A stretch of 62,902 bases of DNA from Pelagibacteraceae bacterium AG-404-N13 (GCA_003216255.1 QCJD01000007.1:1-62902); one strand, 5' to 3'. Counted from the first letter of the stretch, positions 54,253-62,725 are shown. Made by a program: numbers and translations. The notes: generated by a model not told the origin, from the sequence alone.

Positions 54253-56317
54253 AGAAAATTTTTCAAAAGACAAAGCTGGGGCTGTATCTCTTTATGTAAG
54301 CGATGTAACAAAAAAAAGTAAATATAAAAAAAAAATTAAAATTTATGGAGAAACTTTTAGTAAAAATATTTTATTAAATAATTTTGTTAATCTTGATATA
54401 TCAAATAAAATTTTTTTAAGTAAAAGTAGAGCTTATATTTATGAATTCATTAAAAAACAAAAAAGAAATAGTTCAGATATAATTGAAATTCATAACAGAC
54501 CTTCTTATATACCAACAATAAAAAAAAACTTAACTTCAAAAATTTTTATTTATTTCCATAATGATCCTCTACAGATGAAAGGTTCTATTCATAAGCAAGA
54601 AAGAGTTAATTTATTACATACTTGTGAAAAAATCATTTTTAATAGTCAATGGTGTCAATCAAGATTTTTTAAAGATCTAAATATAAACAATTATTTAGAA
54701 AAAATATCAGTAATACCACAATCAACTTCGAGTACGAAAATTAATTTTAAAAACAAAAAAAAAATAATTTCATTTGTTGGGAAATTAAATACTTCAAAAG
54801 GTTATGATGCATTTGGCAAAGCTATAATTAAAATTTTAAACGAATTTCCTGATTGGTCTACTGTTGTTATAGGTGATGAACCTAGAGAAAAAATTCACTT
54901 TGAACATAAAAATTTAAAATTACTTGGTTTTAAAAAAAATTCATTCATTTTAAATTTATTAAAAAAAATTAGTATTTCAGTTGTACCTTCTAGATGGGAT
55001 GAACCTTTCGGAAGATCAAGTTTAGAGGCATCAAGCAGAGGTTGCGCCTTAATCATTAGTAAAAAAGGAGGATTAACAGAAACTACTAATCATGCTTTGA
55101 TTTTAAATAATATTAATGAAAATGAAATATATAAAAAGGTTAAATTTTTAATATTAAATAGAAAAAAAAGATTAAAATTACAAAAAGATACTTATAAAAA
55201 TTTTTATTTGACTAATAAATATATCTCTAAATTAATTGATGAATTAAGAATTGGCACATTATTAGATTTAAAATCAAAAAAAAATATTAAGATTTTGCAT
55301 ATAACCAATTTAAATGAGAGATTTGATGGAAGATTGCATTATAATACTGGTAAAAGAATAAATAATGGTTTTATCAGGTTGGGTCACAATGTTTTAACAT
55401 TAAGCGACAGAGATACAATTAGTAATAATAGATCATTAACAGATATATCGGGTATAAAATCACTTAACAAAAAAATCTATAATACAGTTAATAATTTTCG
55501 CCCTGATTTAATTGTTATTGGTCATGCCGACAACATTAGTAAAGAAAATATTATTAAAATAAAAGAATTGTATAATCCAAGAATTTGTCAGTGGTTTTTA
55601 GATCCCTTAATAAAAAATGGACCTGATTTTGAAAAGAATAAAAGAAGAATATGCAATTTACATAAAATTATTGATGCAACATTCCTAACAACACATCCAA
55701 GCAATATAATATTCAAATTAAAAAATGCTTATTATATTCCAAATCCTTGCGATGAATCTTTCGAAATACTTAGCAATTTTAAAGAAAATCCAAAAAAAGA
55801 TTTGTTTTTTGCTATGAGTCATGGAGTTCATAGAGGAGTTTTAAAAGGTGGTAAATATGATGATAGAGAATTTTTTTTAAAAAAACTAAAAAAAAGAATT
55901 CCAAATATTAAATTTGATATATTTGGAATGGATGATGTTCAGCCAATTTGGGGTGAGAAATTTTTAAATATTTTAAAAAACTACAAAATGGCAATAAATT
56001 TAAGTAGGGGTAAACCTATAAAATATTATAGTAGTGATAGAATAGTTCAATTAATTGGTAACGGTTTATTAACTTTTATTGATGAAAAGACTAAACTAAA
56101 AGAAATAATAAGTGATAAAGGTGTTGTTTATTATAAAAATATAAATGATTTATCAAAAAAAATATTATATTTCAGTAAAAATATTAAAAGAATTAATAAG
56201 ATATCATCAATAGGTAAAAAAGAATATTTTAAAAAATTTAACTCAAATATTGTAGGAAGATTTATTATTGACAAAACATTTAATTATAAATCAATAAATA
56301 AATATTATTGGAATTAA
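54224..56317 (+). CDS. Two-domain glycosyltransferase: GT4 fused to CgeB-like domain
   Basis: A 697-residue protein. Residues ~1-345 are a GT4/GT-B glycosyltransferase (FVGKLNTSKGYDAF, VVPSRWDEPFGRSSLEASSRG). Residues ~360-697 are a second GT-B-like unit with FRPDLIVIGHAD, ICQWFLDP and SSDRIVQLIGNGLLTFID, resembling CgeB/Glyco_trans_1_2 proteins. The fusion could make two successive sugar transfers. It overlaps the GIY-YIG gene by 29 bases. Donor and acceptor are unknown. Confidence 0.85.
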   Translation: MKISILLPYKENFSKDKAGAVSLYVSDVTKKSKYKKKIKIYGETFSKNILLNNFVNLDISNKIFLSKSRAYIYEFIKKQKRNSSDIIEIHNRPSYIPTIKKNLTSKIFIYFHNDPLQMKGSIHKQERVNLLHTCEKIIFNSQWCQSRFFKDLNINNYLEKISVIPQSTSSTKINFKNKKKIISFVGKLNTSKGYDAFGKAIIKILNEFPDWSTVVIGDEPREKIHFEHKNLKLLGFKKNSFILNLLKKISISVVPSRWDEPFGRSSLEASSRGCALIISKKGGLTETTNHALILNNINENEIYKKVKFLILNRKKRLKLQKDTYKNFYLTNKYISKLIDELRIGTLLDLKSKKNIKILHITNLNERFDGRLHYNTGKRINNGFIRLGHNVLTLSDRDTISNNRSLTDISGIKSLNKKIYNTVNNFRPDLIVIGHADNISKENIIKIKELYNPRICQWFLDPLIKNGPDFEKNKRRICNLHKIIDATFLTTHPSNIIFKLKNAYYIPNPCDESFEILSNFKENPKKDLFFAMSHGVHRGVLKGGKYDDREFFLKKLKKRIPNIKFDIFGMDDVQPIWGEKFLNILKNYKMAINLSRGKPIKYYSSDRIVQLIGNGLLTFIDEKTKLKEIISDKGVVYYKNINDLSKKILYFSKNIKRINKISSIGKKEYFKKFNSNIVGRFIIDKTFNYKSINKYYWN

Positions 56318-56321
56318 ATTT

Positions 56322-57314
56322 GTGAAAATTTATTTTATTGAAAAAACAATTCCTTTTAATTCTTTAGATATTAACAAGCCCTTTATAGGCGGTTCTGAAA
56401 AAACATTAATTAATATTTCGAACGAATTAGGTAATTATGAAAATTTAACAATTAAAGTATTCAATTTAACAAAAACTAAAAATGTGATTGAAAAAGTTGA
56501 ATGGAACAACATAAAAAATATAACACCAAGTGATCAACCAGATATACTTATTGGGATGTCTGATGCTAATTTATTATCTTTATTTAAGTGTAAAAGAAAC
56601 TATTTATGGTCACATAGTATTCAACCAATAGAAAAATTTTTAAGAAAAAGACAATTATATCCTTTTATTAAAAATAAACCGATTATGATACTTGAGGGAG
56701 ATTATCATTTTAAAAAAAGAAGTTTTTTAACATCTTTATATGGAAAGAAAATTCTACCGATTGCAGTTGATAATGATTTTATCAATTTTAAAATTGATGA
56801 ACAATATGTTCCTGATAAAAAAGCTATATTTGTAACTCGATCAGACAGAAATTTAAATTTTTTAATTAAATGTTGGTCGTCAATAAGTTCAGAATTAGAT
56901 AATTGCAGTCTTTACATCAATCCTCCGTTTAATTTAACAGATGAACATAAGAAACTGGGTATTAGACTCAGAACAAAAGGAAATAAGTTTGATTTAATAA
57001 ATGAGTTAGCTGCATCAAGAGTAATGCTTAATCCTGGACATAAAGGTGAAGTTTTCTGCTTAGCTGCGGAGGAGGCTAGAGAATTATGTATTCCTATTGT
57101 CACCTTAGGAATTGGTGCTTTAAATGAAAGGGTGGAGCATGGTGTAACAGGATTTATTGCTAAAAATGCAAATGAGTTTATAGATTATACAATTAAAATT
57201 CTCGATAATGACAATTTTTATCTTAGCCTAAAGAAAAATTTAATAAAAAAAAGAAATGTTAGATCATATAAAAATGTAGCTAAAGAATTATTAGATATTA
57301 TTAATGAGAATTAA
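56322..57314 (+). CDS. Glycosyltransferase
   Basis: A 330-residue GT-B type enzyme starting with GTG (MKIYFIEKTIP). FIGGSEKTLINISNELG near the N-terminus and GEVFCLAAEEARELCIPIVT with GVTGFIAKNANEF at the C-terminus match GT4-like transferases. It lies four bases after the fused glycosyltransferase and probably shares its transcript and pathway. Confidence 0.85.
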   Translation: MKIYFIEKTIPFNSLDINKPFIGGSEKTLINISNELGNYENLTIKVFNLTKTKNVIEKVEWNNIKNITPSDQPDILIGMSDANLLSLFKCKRNYLWSHSIQPIEKFLRKRQLYPFIKNKPIMILEGDYHFKKRSFLTSLYGKKILPIAVDNDFINFKIDEQYVPDKKAIFVTRSDRNLNFLIKCWSSISSELDNCSLYINPPFNLTDEHKKLGIRLRTKGNKFDLINELAASRVMLNPGHKGEVFCLAAEEARELCIPIVTLGIGALNERVEHGVTGFIAKNANEFIDYTIKILDNDNFYLSLKKNLIKKRNVRSYKNVAKELLDIINEN

Positions 57315-57344
57315 GAATGTAGTGATACTTAATTTTTTGGTTAA

Positions 57345-57434
57345 AAAGAAACAGATAAGATAGCAGCTAAAAAAGCTAATATAAAATTTAGTTTTACTGA
57401 AGCTGGTTTAGAAATTATTTCAAAAAATATTTAG
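57345..57434 (+). pseudogene. Possible 3' gene remnant
   Basis: A 29-codon stretch without a start codon reads KETDKIAAKKANIKFS and continues to FTEAGLEIISKNI, then stops. A TAA lies just upstream in frame. The composition looks coding-like, and its end overlaps the recombinase gene. It may be the end of a gene disrupted or displaced here. Very short, so weak. Confidence 0.3.
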
Positions 57435-58345
57435 ATTTTAATTTTATTTAATGCATTGTTTTTAAATAGATTTGCTTCTTGGATATATCTTCTTACCATT
57501 TGCGTTGTTTTATGGCCTGTCATTGCCATAATACTTCTTTCATCTGCACCGATTTCAGCTGTAGATGTCGCAAATCCAGATCTTAAACTATGACCTGCGT
57601 ATTTTGTTTTATCCAACCCGGCTAATAATGCATATTTTTGAATTGTTAAAGCTACTGTTTTGTCAGATATATTGAATACTTTACCGTTGTTAATTTTGGC
57701 ATGTGTAATCCATTCTTTTAAAGATATAACAGGACAATAGATTTTATTTTCGAAGTAGGGGATTGCCTTGGTCATTCCTAGACCAGTTTGGTCTGTCTTT
57801 GACCTTCTTACCAATATTTTTACCCCTTCATTTACAAAATCAATATCCTCGTACTCTATTGATACTAATTCTGATCTTCTAAAGCCTCCTGCAAATCCAA
57901 TTAACAATAAAGCTCGATTTTGATATTTTTTATATTTATTTTTTTCTTCATCTATTACCTTTATAATTAATTTTAAATCATTGATTAATAATGGTTTTTT
58001 AGATATTTGTTTAACTCCCATCTTTCTTTTTATTCCCATTAAATTTTCAGCAATGATTGGATGTTTTATATCGATATAATGCCCTTTTAATCTATGAATA
58101 ACTTTTATTGAGGCTAATCTTCGTTTTAAAGTACTAAATTTACTAAAAGAGCTTAAATGAGTTAGGTATAAAGCTATTATTTTTGGATCACTTGGCATTG
58201 ATGAAAAGCCATTTTTTGAACAGAAACTTGAAAAATCTTTGAAATCAGATTGATAGGCTCTTAATGTATTATTAGCTTTAGAATTTTTTAAATTCTTTAA
58301 AGTTTCTAATTCAAGGCTTTTAACGTCTGTTATTAGTTCATTCAT
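57431..58345 (-). CDS. Tyrosine recombinase/integrase
   Basis: Site-specific recombinase of 304 residues from the preferred start. The N-terminal SAM-like core-binding domain has NTLRAYQSDFKDFSSFC and FSTLKRRLASIKVIH. The catalytic residues are the Arg in GGFRRSEL, HSLRSGFATS (HxxR), TGHKTTQMVRRYIQ with the His and nucleophile Tyr. An ATG at 58363 would add six residues but has no ribosome site and lies in the loop of an inverted repeat; the ATG at 58345 has GGAAA eight bases upstream. No other mobile-element genes are adjacent. Confidence 0.92.
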   Translation of the reverse strand: MNELITDVKSLELETLKNLKNSKANNTLRAYQSDFKDFSSFCSKNGFSSMPSDPKIIALYLTHLSSFSKFSTLKRRLASIKVIHRLKGHYIDIKHPIIAENLMGIKRKMGVKQISKKPLLINDLKLIIKVIDEEKNKYKKYQNRALLLIGFAGGFRRSELVSIEYEDIDFVNEGVKILVRRSKTDQTGLGMTKAIPYFENKIYCPVISLKEWITHAKINNGKVFNISDKTVALTIQKYALLAGLDKTKYAGHSLRSGFATSTAEIGADERSIMAMTGHKTTQMVRRYIQEANLFKNNALNKIKI

Positions 58346-58349
58346 ATAT

Positions 58350-58376
58350 TTTCCGATAACCATTAATTATCGGAAA
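58350..58376. repeat. Inverted repeat at the recombinase start
   Basis: Arms TTTCCGATAA (58350-58359) and TTATCGGAAA (58367-58376) are perfectly complementary across a 7-base spacer. The geometry fits either a tyrosine-recombinase core site or, in the recombinase mRNA, a hairpin whose 3' arm holds the GGAAA ribosome site before the ATG at 58345. Confidence 0.7.
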
Positions 58377-58468
58377 TATTATATTAAGTTATTTTTAATG
58401 TCAAGCTTTAATATTAAGCGTCTTTTTAGGTATTGCTTTATAATATTTAAGTAATATTTAATATTATT

Positions 58469-58633
58469 ATGCCAAAATATGTAATTATAGCTCTAATTGT
58501 TGTCATTGTAACCTTCATGATAATGAATTATTGGCCAAAATTAAAAGAACAGACCAAAAATCGCATATTAATGCTAATATTTGGTGTTTTTTTCTTAAGT
58601 ATTTTTGTCCTCTTATATCTCTTAATGTTTTAG
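58469..58633 (+). CDS. 54-residue two-helix membrane protein
   Basis: An ORF starting MPKYVIIALIVVIVTF and ending FVLLYLLMF, with two hydrophobic helices separated by a basic loop (PKLKEQTKNR). No clear ribosome site is seen. It ends seven bases before the structured RNA region, which could be its 3' UTR. Family not recognised. Confidence 0.55.
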   Translation: MPKYVIIALIVVIVTFMIMNYWPKLKEQTKNRILMLIFGVFFLSIFVLLYLLMF

Positions 58634-58782
58634 TTTAACTTTTCCCCAATATTAACAGGTGTTAAAAAGTTAATAAATTCAACAATAAAGTGATACTTAC
58701 AACCTGTGACTTTTGATAATGTACAAAATGAATTAAGAGGCAACTCTTAACTGACCATCTGGGGAAAAATCGAAAGATTCAA

Positions 58783-58877
58783 GAACAGAGGGCAGAAAAC
58801 TCTACAGAGTAGCGCTAAAATTGTAGAGTGAAAGGCATGGCGGTAGCGCATAAAACGACGTGCCAAAACTACTGTTC
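58783..58877 (+). promoter_or_regulatory. Candidate three-way-junction aptamer-like domain
   Basis: P1 is 58783-58788/58872-58877, P2 is 58799-58806/58822-58829, J2/3 is GAAA, and P3 is 58834-58839/58859-58864. Both terminal loops contain GTAGCGC followed by AAAA (58809-58820 and 58843-58855), and their GCGC parts could kiss. The 3' strand of P1 is also the 5' arm of the terminator, so P1 and the terminator exclude each other. Confidence 0.5.
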
Positions 58878-58915
58878 TTTGCACCTTAAAAAGTGCAAGG
58901 AAACAGGGTTTTTTT
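58872..58915 (+). terminator. Intrinsic terminator before the MGMT-family gene
   Basis: CTGTTCTTTGCAC pairs with GTGCAAGGAAACAG, with one bulged A and an 8-base loop. Seven T residues follow (58909-58915). The lower stem CTGTTC (58872-58877) can instead pair with GAACAG at 58783-58788. Confidence 0.85.
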
Positions 58916-58924
58916 CTTTATTGT

Positions 58925-59200
58925 ATGATCTTAAAAGGTACTAAATTCCAAATAAAAGTATGGAATTATTTAATGAAAATCCCTAAGGGCAAAGTAAAAA
59001 CTTATAAACAAGTTGCAAAAGGTATAAATATGCCAAAATCAGCTAGAGCAGTTGCTAATGCATGTGGCAAGAATCCTTATTCACCAAAGGTGCCATGTCA
59101 TAGAGTAATAAGATCTGATGGAAGTATAGGCGGATATTCAGGTCCTGGTGGATCAAAAACTAAAAAAAAACTATTAAAAAAAGAAGGTTTTTTGCTCTAG
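58925..59200 (+). CDS. MGMT/Ogt-type alkyltransferase domain protein, single domain
   Basis: A 91-residue protein that consists only of the DNA-binding domain of O6-alkylguanine-DNA alkyltransferases: GTKFQIKVWNYLMKIPKGKV, RAVANACGKNP and the active-site PCHRVI with C58. The N-terminal domain of Ogt/MGMT is absent. Alkyltransferase-like (ATL) proteins are also short but carry Trp at this Cys, so real transfer activity is plausible. The start lies ten bases after the terminator T run. Confidence 0.9.
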   Translation: MILKGTKFQIKVWNYLMKIPKGKVKTYKQVAKGINMPKSARAVANACGKNPYSPKVPCHRVIRSDGSIGGYSGPGGSKTKKKLLKKEGFLL

Positions 59201-59691
59201 AATCTTTCAATACCAACGTTTATCTTCAATTCTACCCTATTTTTAAGATATTTTGTGTTTTCCCCCTTTAGTTGTACCTTATATAGAAATATTTGAAAAA
59301 AAACCCCCTCTATGGCCCTTTAATCGCTATATTCTAATTTTGCAAAGCTTGCTCATTTTTCTTAATTATCGATCTTTTTAAATTAATAATTCCTTTTTTT
59401 TAGTGTTTAAACAAAGAAAAAAATATTATCAAAATCTACTGTAAGCTAAAAATATTGATTTTATTGCTTTTTATTAGAATTATTTATTTATTTAATCTTA
59501 TGAATGATTTATTTTCCATTTAAATTACAACAATTTTATTAACTTTTTTATAATTTTTTGATAAATTTTATTTAATTTCTGAATTTCTTATAATATAGAA
59601 TTTACTTTAATTTATTTAAAATATATAATAAAATCAGTAGTTTATAATAATATCTTAAATTAATTTATAAATTATTAGTACACATATATTA
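59201..59691. other. Gene-free, extremely A+T-rich gap
   Basis: I see no ORF with a family match, tRNA or convincing hairpin in these 491 bases. The right half is almost pure A/T. A 14-bp A/T palindrome (59661-59674) lies 17 bases from the end of the EamA gene but is not distinctive in this composition. Confidence 0.6.
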
Positions 59692-60531
59692 CTACTTTTT
59701 TATCTCTCTTTTAAAAACATATACACCTGAGGAGATAATTATAAATAGTCCAGTAAAAGTCCAAATATCAGGAAAATCTTTAAAGAAATAATAGCCTAAA
59801 ATTATATTAGTAACTATTTCAAAATAACCAAAAGGAGCTAATTTAGAAGCATCAGCATATCTTAATGAATAAATAAGAAGCAAATGACCTAAACAAGCAA
59901 ATATACCCATTAGAGCAAGCCATAACCACTGTGATTGGCTTAAATTGATCCATACTATTGGAACAAATAAGCTTGATATTAAGGCCCCTACTGCACCGGT
60001 AATTAAAAGAGTTAATAATGGATTATCAACAGTATGTAATTTTCTAGTAATTATTAAATATACTCCATAAAAAAAACCTGTACCTAATGCAGCAAGAGTT
60101 GCTAGATTAAATTCAATTAAACCAGGTCTTATAACTACTAAAGATCCTATAAATCCTACAATAACAGCAGACCATCTTTTAAAACCAACATTTTCTCCTA
60201 AAATTATAGTAGATAAGGCAGTTGTTATCAATGGTGCTATAAAAGCTAATGTTAAAGCCTTAGCCATAGAAATTATTGAAATCGAATAGAAAAAACAAAT
60301 ATTAGCTGATAACAAAGTTATACCTCTTAGAATTTGCAATTTAGGATTTTCAGACCATTTTAAATTTTTTCTGAAGAAAAAAAACATCAAAGGCAAAGTC
60401 CAAAAAACAGTAAAAAAATATCTGGCCCAGGTTATTTGAAAAAAAGATATCTCAGAAGACAGATATTTTGCAATTGTATCCATAAATGGAAGCACTATCC
60501 AAGCGGACAAGTTAAGAATAATTGCTTTCAT
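59692..60531 (-). CDS. EamA/DMT-family transporter
   Basis: A 279-residue ten-helix drug/metabolite transporter with the internal EamA duplication (LTLAFIAPLITTALSTIILGE and APFGYFEIVTNIILGYYFF). Substrate unknown. It is coupled by TAATG to the AEC transporter. Confidence 0.9.
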   Translation of the reverse strand: MKAIILNLSAWIVLPFMDTIAKYLSSEISFFQITWARYFFTVFWTLPLMFFFFRKNLKWSENPKLQILRGITLLSANICFFYSISIISMAKALTLAFIAPLITTALSTIILGENVGFKRWSAVIVGFIGSLVVIRPGLIEFNLATLAALGTGFFYGVYLIITRKLHTVDNPLLTLLITGAVGALISSLFVPIVWINLSQSQWLWLALMGIFACLGHLLLIYSLRYADASKLAPFGYFEIVTNIILGYYFFKDFPDIWTFTGLFIIISSGVYVFKREIKK

Positions 60532-61433
60532 TAATAAGGAAAGTATTTTAATGAAATATAAACAATTATTGGTACAGTTATCAAAGACATCAAGGTGGAT
60601 ACAACAATCATACTAGAAATGCTATCAACAACTTTTTTAGGTGAATACATTTCTGCAACTAAATATGTTAATATGGCACTGGGCATAGCTGATTGAATTA
60701 ATAAAACACCTGCAGCAAATCCGGATAAATCAAATAATTTAATTATCATAAAACCAATAATTGGACCAATAATTACTCTTCCAATTGAAGATATTACAGA
60801 ATCTTTTAATGAAAATACTTTAAGTTGAGTTAAAGAAACACCTAAAGACATTAAAATTAAAACAATCATTGCATAACCTAAAAGCATTACAGTATTGAGA
60901 ACTACTTTTGGCATCTCTAAATCAAAATATAAAAAATAAACGGCGACTATTACTGCATATGTAGGTGGACTTTTTAAAATTATTTTTATATCAAATTTTT
61001 TACTAGCTAGAAAAATATTAATAGTAAAATGGAGTAATATAACCAATGAAGAAATAGCAGCAGCAACACCCATTCCTAAAGTTCCATATGCAAACAAACA
61101 AATAGGTATTCCCATATTTCCTGTATTTGGTAAAAAATATGGTGGTAATTCTCTTGAAATATCTTTTTTCATAAAGAATAAAAAAATTATACCAATTAGT
61201 GCAAAACTAGTAAGTGCTATTATTGCATAAATAAAATATTCCGAAAAAACAGTGAAAGTTACTCCTGAAGATGTAATGGCAAAAATAAAAAGAGCGGGAG
61301 CACCAAAATTTCCCGAATAATTAGTAATGAATGAAGTATCAAAATTGGGATTTTTTTTTCCAAGGTAGTAACCAATACCTACTATAAAAAAAACTGGAAA
61401 AAGTACTTCAAATAGCTTGAGATACAATTCCAT
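60531..61433 (-). CDS. AEC-family transporter
   Basis: A 300-residue, ten-helix auxin-efflux-carrier family permease. FVIGIGYYLGKKNPNFD-like start (VGIGYYLGKKNPNFD), PNTGNMGIPICLFAYG and SAMPSAILTYLVAEMY are typical. Such proteins export organic acids or amino acids; the substrate is not determined. It starts three bases after hom on the same strand. Confidence 0.9.
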   Translation of the reverse strand: MELYLKLFEVLFPVFFIVGIGYYLGKKNPNFDTSFITNYSGNFGAPALFIFAITSSGVTFTVFSEYFIYAIIALTSFALIGIIFLFFMKKDISRELPPYFLPNTGNMGIPICLFAYGTLGMGVAAAISSLVILLHFTINIFLASKKFDIKIILKSPPTYAVIVAVYFLYFDLEMPKVVLNTVMLLGYAMIVLILMSLGVSLTQLKVFSLKDSVISSIGRVIIGPIIGFMIIKLFDLSGFAAGVLLIQSAMPSAILTYLVAEMYSPKKVVDSISSMIVVSTLMSLITVPIIVYISLKYFPY

Positions 61434-61435
61434 TT

Positions 61436-62725
61436 TTAAAATAATCTTATTAAAACTGGTGATTTAATTATATTTTTGTTAGCCTTAAATGATCTTATAC
61501 ATTTTTTTGAATTAAGTTCATTAGATTCATGAGTTATAATAGCAATAGAAGCTGTTTTCTTCTTATGATCAGGTATTTGGATTAATCTTTTGACAGAAAT
61601 ATTATATTTGGCTAGTTGTTTGGTAATTGAAGATAATACCCCAGGTTTATCTTTAACTTCCAATCTAAGATATAAAGCATTGGAGTATTTGTTTACGTTG
61701 TAAATTTTAACTTTTTTTCTTTTTTTATTAGATACACCAAATGGAAATTTTATATTACCTCTTAGTATAGATAATAAATCTGACATTAAAGCTGATGAAG
61801 TAGCTCCGGGACCAGCGCCCTCACCTTGAAGAACACTTTCTCCAACAGGTTTTCCTTCAAGTATTACCGCATTCATCACTCCATTTACATTACCAATATA
61901 TGTATTTTTTTTAACGAGACATGGGTGAACACGTTCAAATAATTGTTTATTTATTATTTCCGTTATACCTAATAGTTTTATTCTATAATCAAGTTGATCA
62001 ACAATTTCGATATCTTTGTATTCAATATTTTCAATTCCTTCCATTAAGTACTTTGAATTTGATATTTTGTTGTTAAACGACAATGATGAAAGAATTTTGA
62101 CTTTAGCTAAAGCATCATAACCATTAAGATCTAATTTAGGATTACCTGGTTCAGCATATCCTAAAGATTGAGCCTTTTTTAATACATCATTAAAACTATG
62201 CTTAGTAGTCTCCATTTCTGAAAGTATATAATTAGAAGTACCATTTAAAATTCCATATACTTTAGAAATTTTATTTGTTGCCAAACCTTCTTTTATAGTT
62301 CTTAAAATAGGTATACCTCCACCCACAGATGCCTCAAATTCTAAGTTAACTTTATTTTCTTCAGCTAATTTTGAAAGATAATCTCCATGTTTTGATATCA
62401 AAGCCTTATTTGGAGTAACTACGTGAATTCCCTTCCTTAAAGCTTTCTCAACAACTTTTTTTGAAATACCATCTGATAGTCCTATAGCTTCAAATAAAAT
62501 ATGAATTTTTTCTTTCTTTATTATTTCTAAAGGATTTGAATAAAAAATTTTTTTATTGATTTTAAAAGATCTTTTTTTATTTTTATTTTTAGCTGATATT
62601 GCAACTATATTAATTCTTTTTCCTGTTTTATTTAATATATCTTTTTTTTTATTAATTAATTCGTTTAATAAATAAGAACCAATTTGTCCTAATCCTATAA
62701 CAGCTATATTGAATTCTTTATTCAT
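61436..62725 (-). CDS. hom: Homoserine dehydrogenase
   Basis: Reduces aspartate semialdehyde to homoserine for threonine and methionine. At 429 residues, it has the NAD(P) site GLGQIGSYL, HVVTPNKALIS, GILNGTSNYILS and EPGNPKLDLNGYDALAK, plus a C-terminal ACT domain (about 350-429: LRLEVKDKPGVLSSITKQL) for feedback control. It is coupled by TAATG to the partial gene upstream. Confidence 0.97.
   Translation of the reverse strand: MNKEFNIAVIGLGQIGSYLLNELINKKKDILNKTGKRINIVAISAKNKNKKRSFKINKKIFYSNPLEIIKKEKIHILFEAIGLSDGISKKVVEKALRKGIHVVTPNKALISKHGDYLSKLAEENKVNLEFEASVGGGIPILRTIKEGLATNKISKVYGILNGTSNYILSEMETTKHSFNDVLKKAQSLGYAEPGNPKLDLNGYDALAKVKILSSLSFNNKISNSKYLMEGIENIEYKDIEIVDQLDYRIKLLGITEIINKQLFERVHPCLVKKNTYIGNVNGVMNAVILEGKPVGESVLQGEGAGPGATSSALMSDLLSILRGNIKFPFGVSNKKRKKVKIYNVNKYSNALYLRLEVKDKPGVLSSITKQLAKYNISVKRLIQIPDHKKKTASIAIITHESNELNSKKCIRSFKANKNIIKSPVLIRLF

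Larger units (their letters stand above)
58640..58915 (+). ncRNA. Unidentified structured RNA: free sRNA, 3' UTR or switch-like leader
   Basis: Several perfect helices are visible. 58640-58648 pairs with 58760-58768 (TTTTCCCCA/TGGGGAAAA). 58655-58660 pairs with 58702-58707 (ACAGGT/ACCTGT). A GCAA-capped hairpin spans 58733-58750 and a GAAA-capped hairpin 58768-58779. A three-way junction at 58783-58877 is closed by GAACAG/CTGTTC and carries helices ACTCTACA/TGTAGAGT and GGCATG/CGTGCC. An intrinsic terminator follows. It does not show the hallmarks of tmRNA, RNase P RNA, SRP RNA or 6S RNA. The MGMT-family gene begins ten bases after the terminator T run. Confidence 0.65.

Noticed and set aside
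58350-58376. dif/XerCD site
   Set aside because: The arms do not resemble the dif consensus and the spacer is 7 rather than 6; the protein also does not look like XerC/XerD in context.
58640-58915. Identification of the structured RNA as two-piece tmRNA, RNase P RNA, SRP RNA or 6S RNA
   Set aside because: No tag reading frame with an Ala-rich end, no T-arm plus CCA, no GAGGAAAGTCC or ACAGAA blocks, no SRP GGAAGCAGC loop and no single long 6S hairpin.
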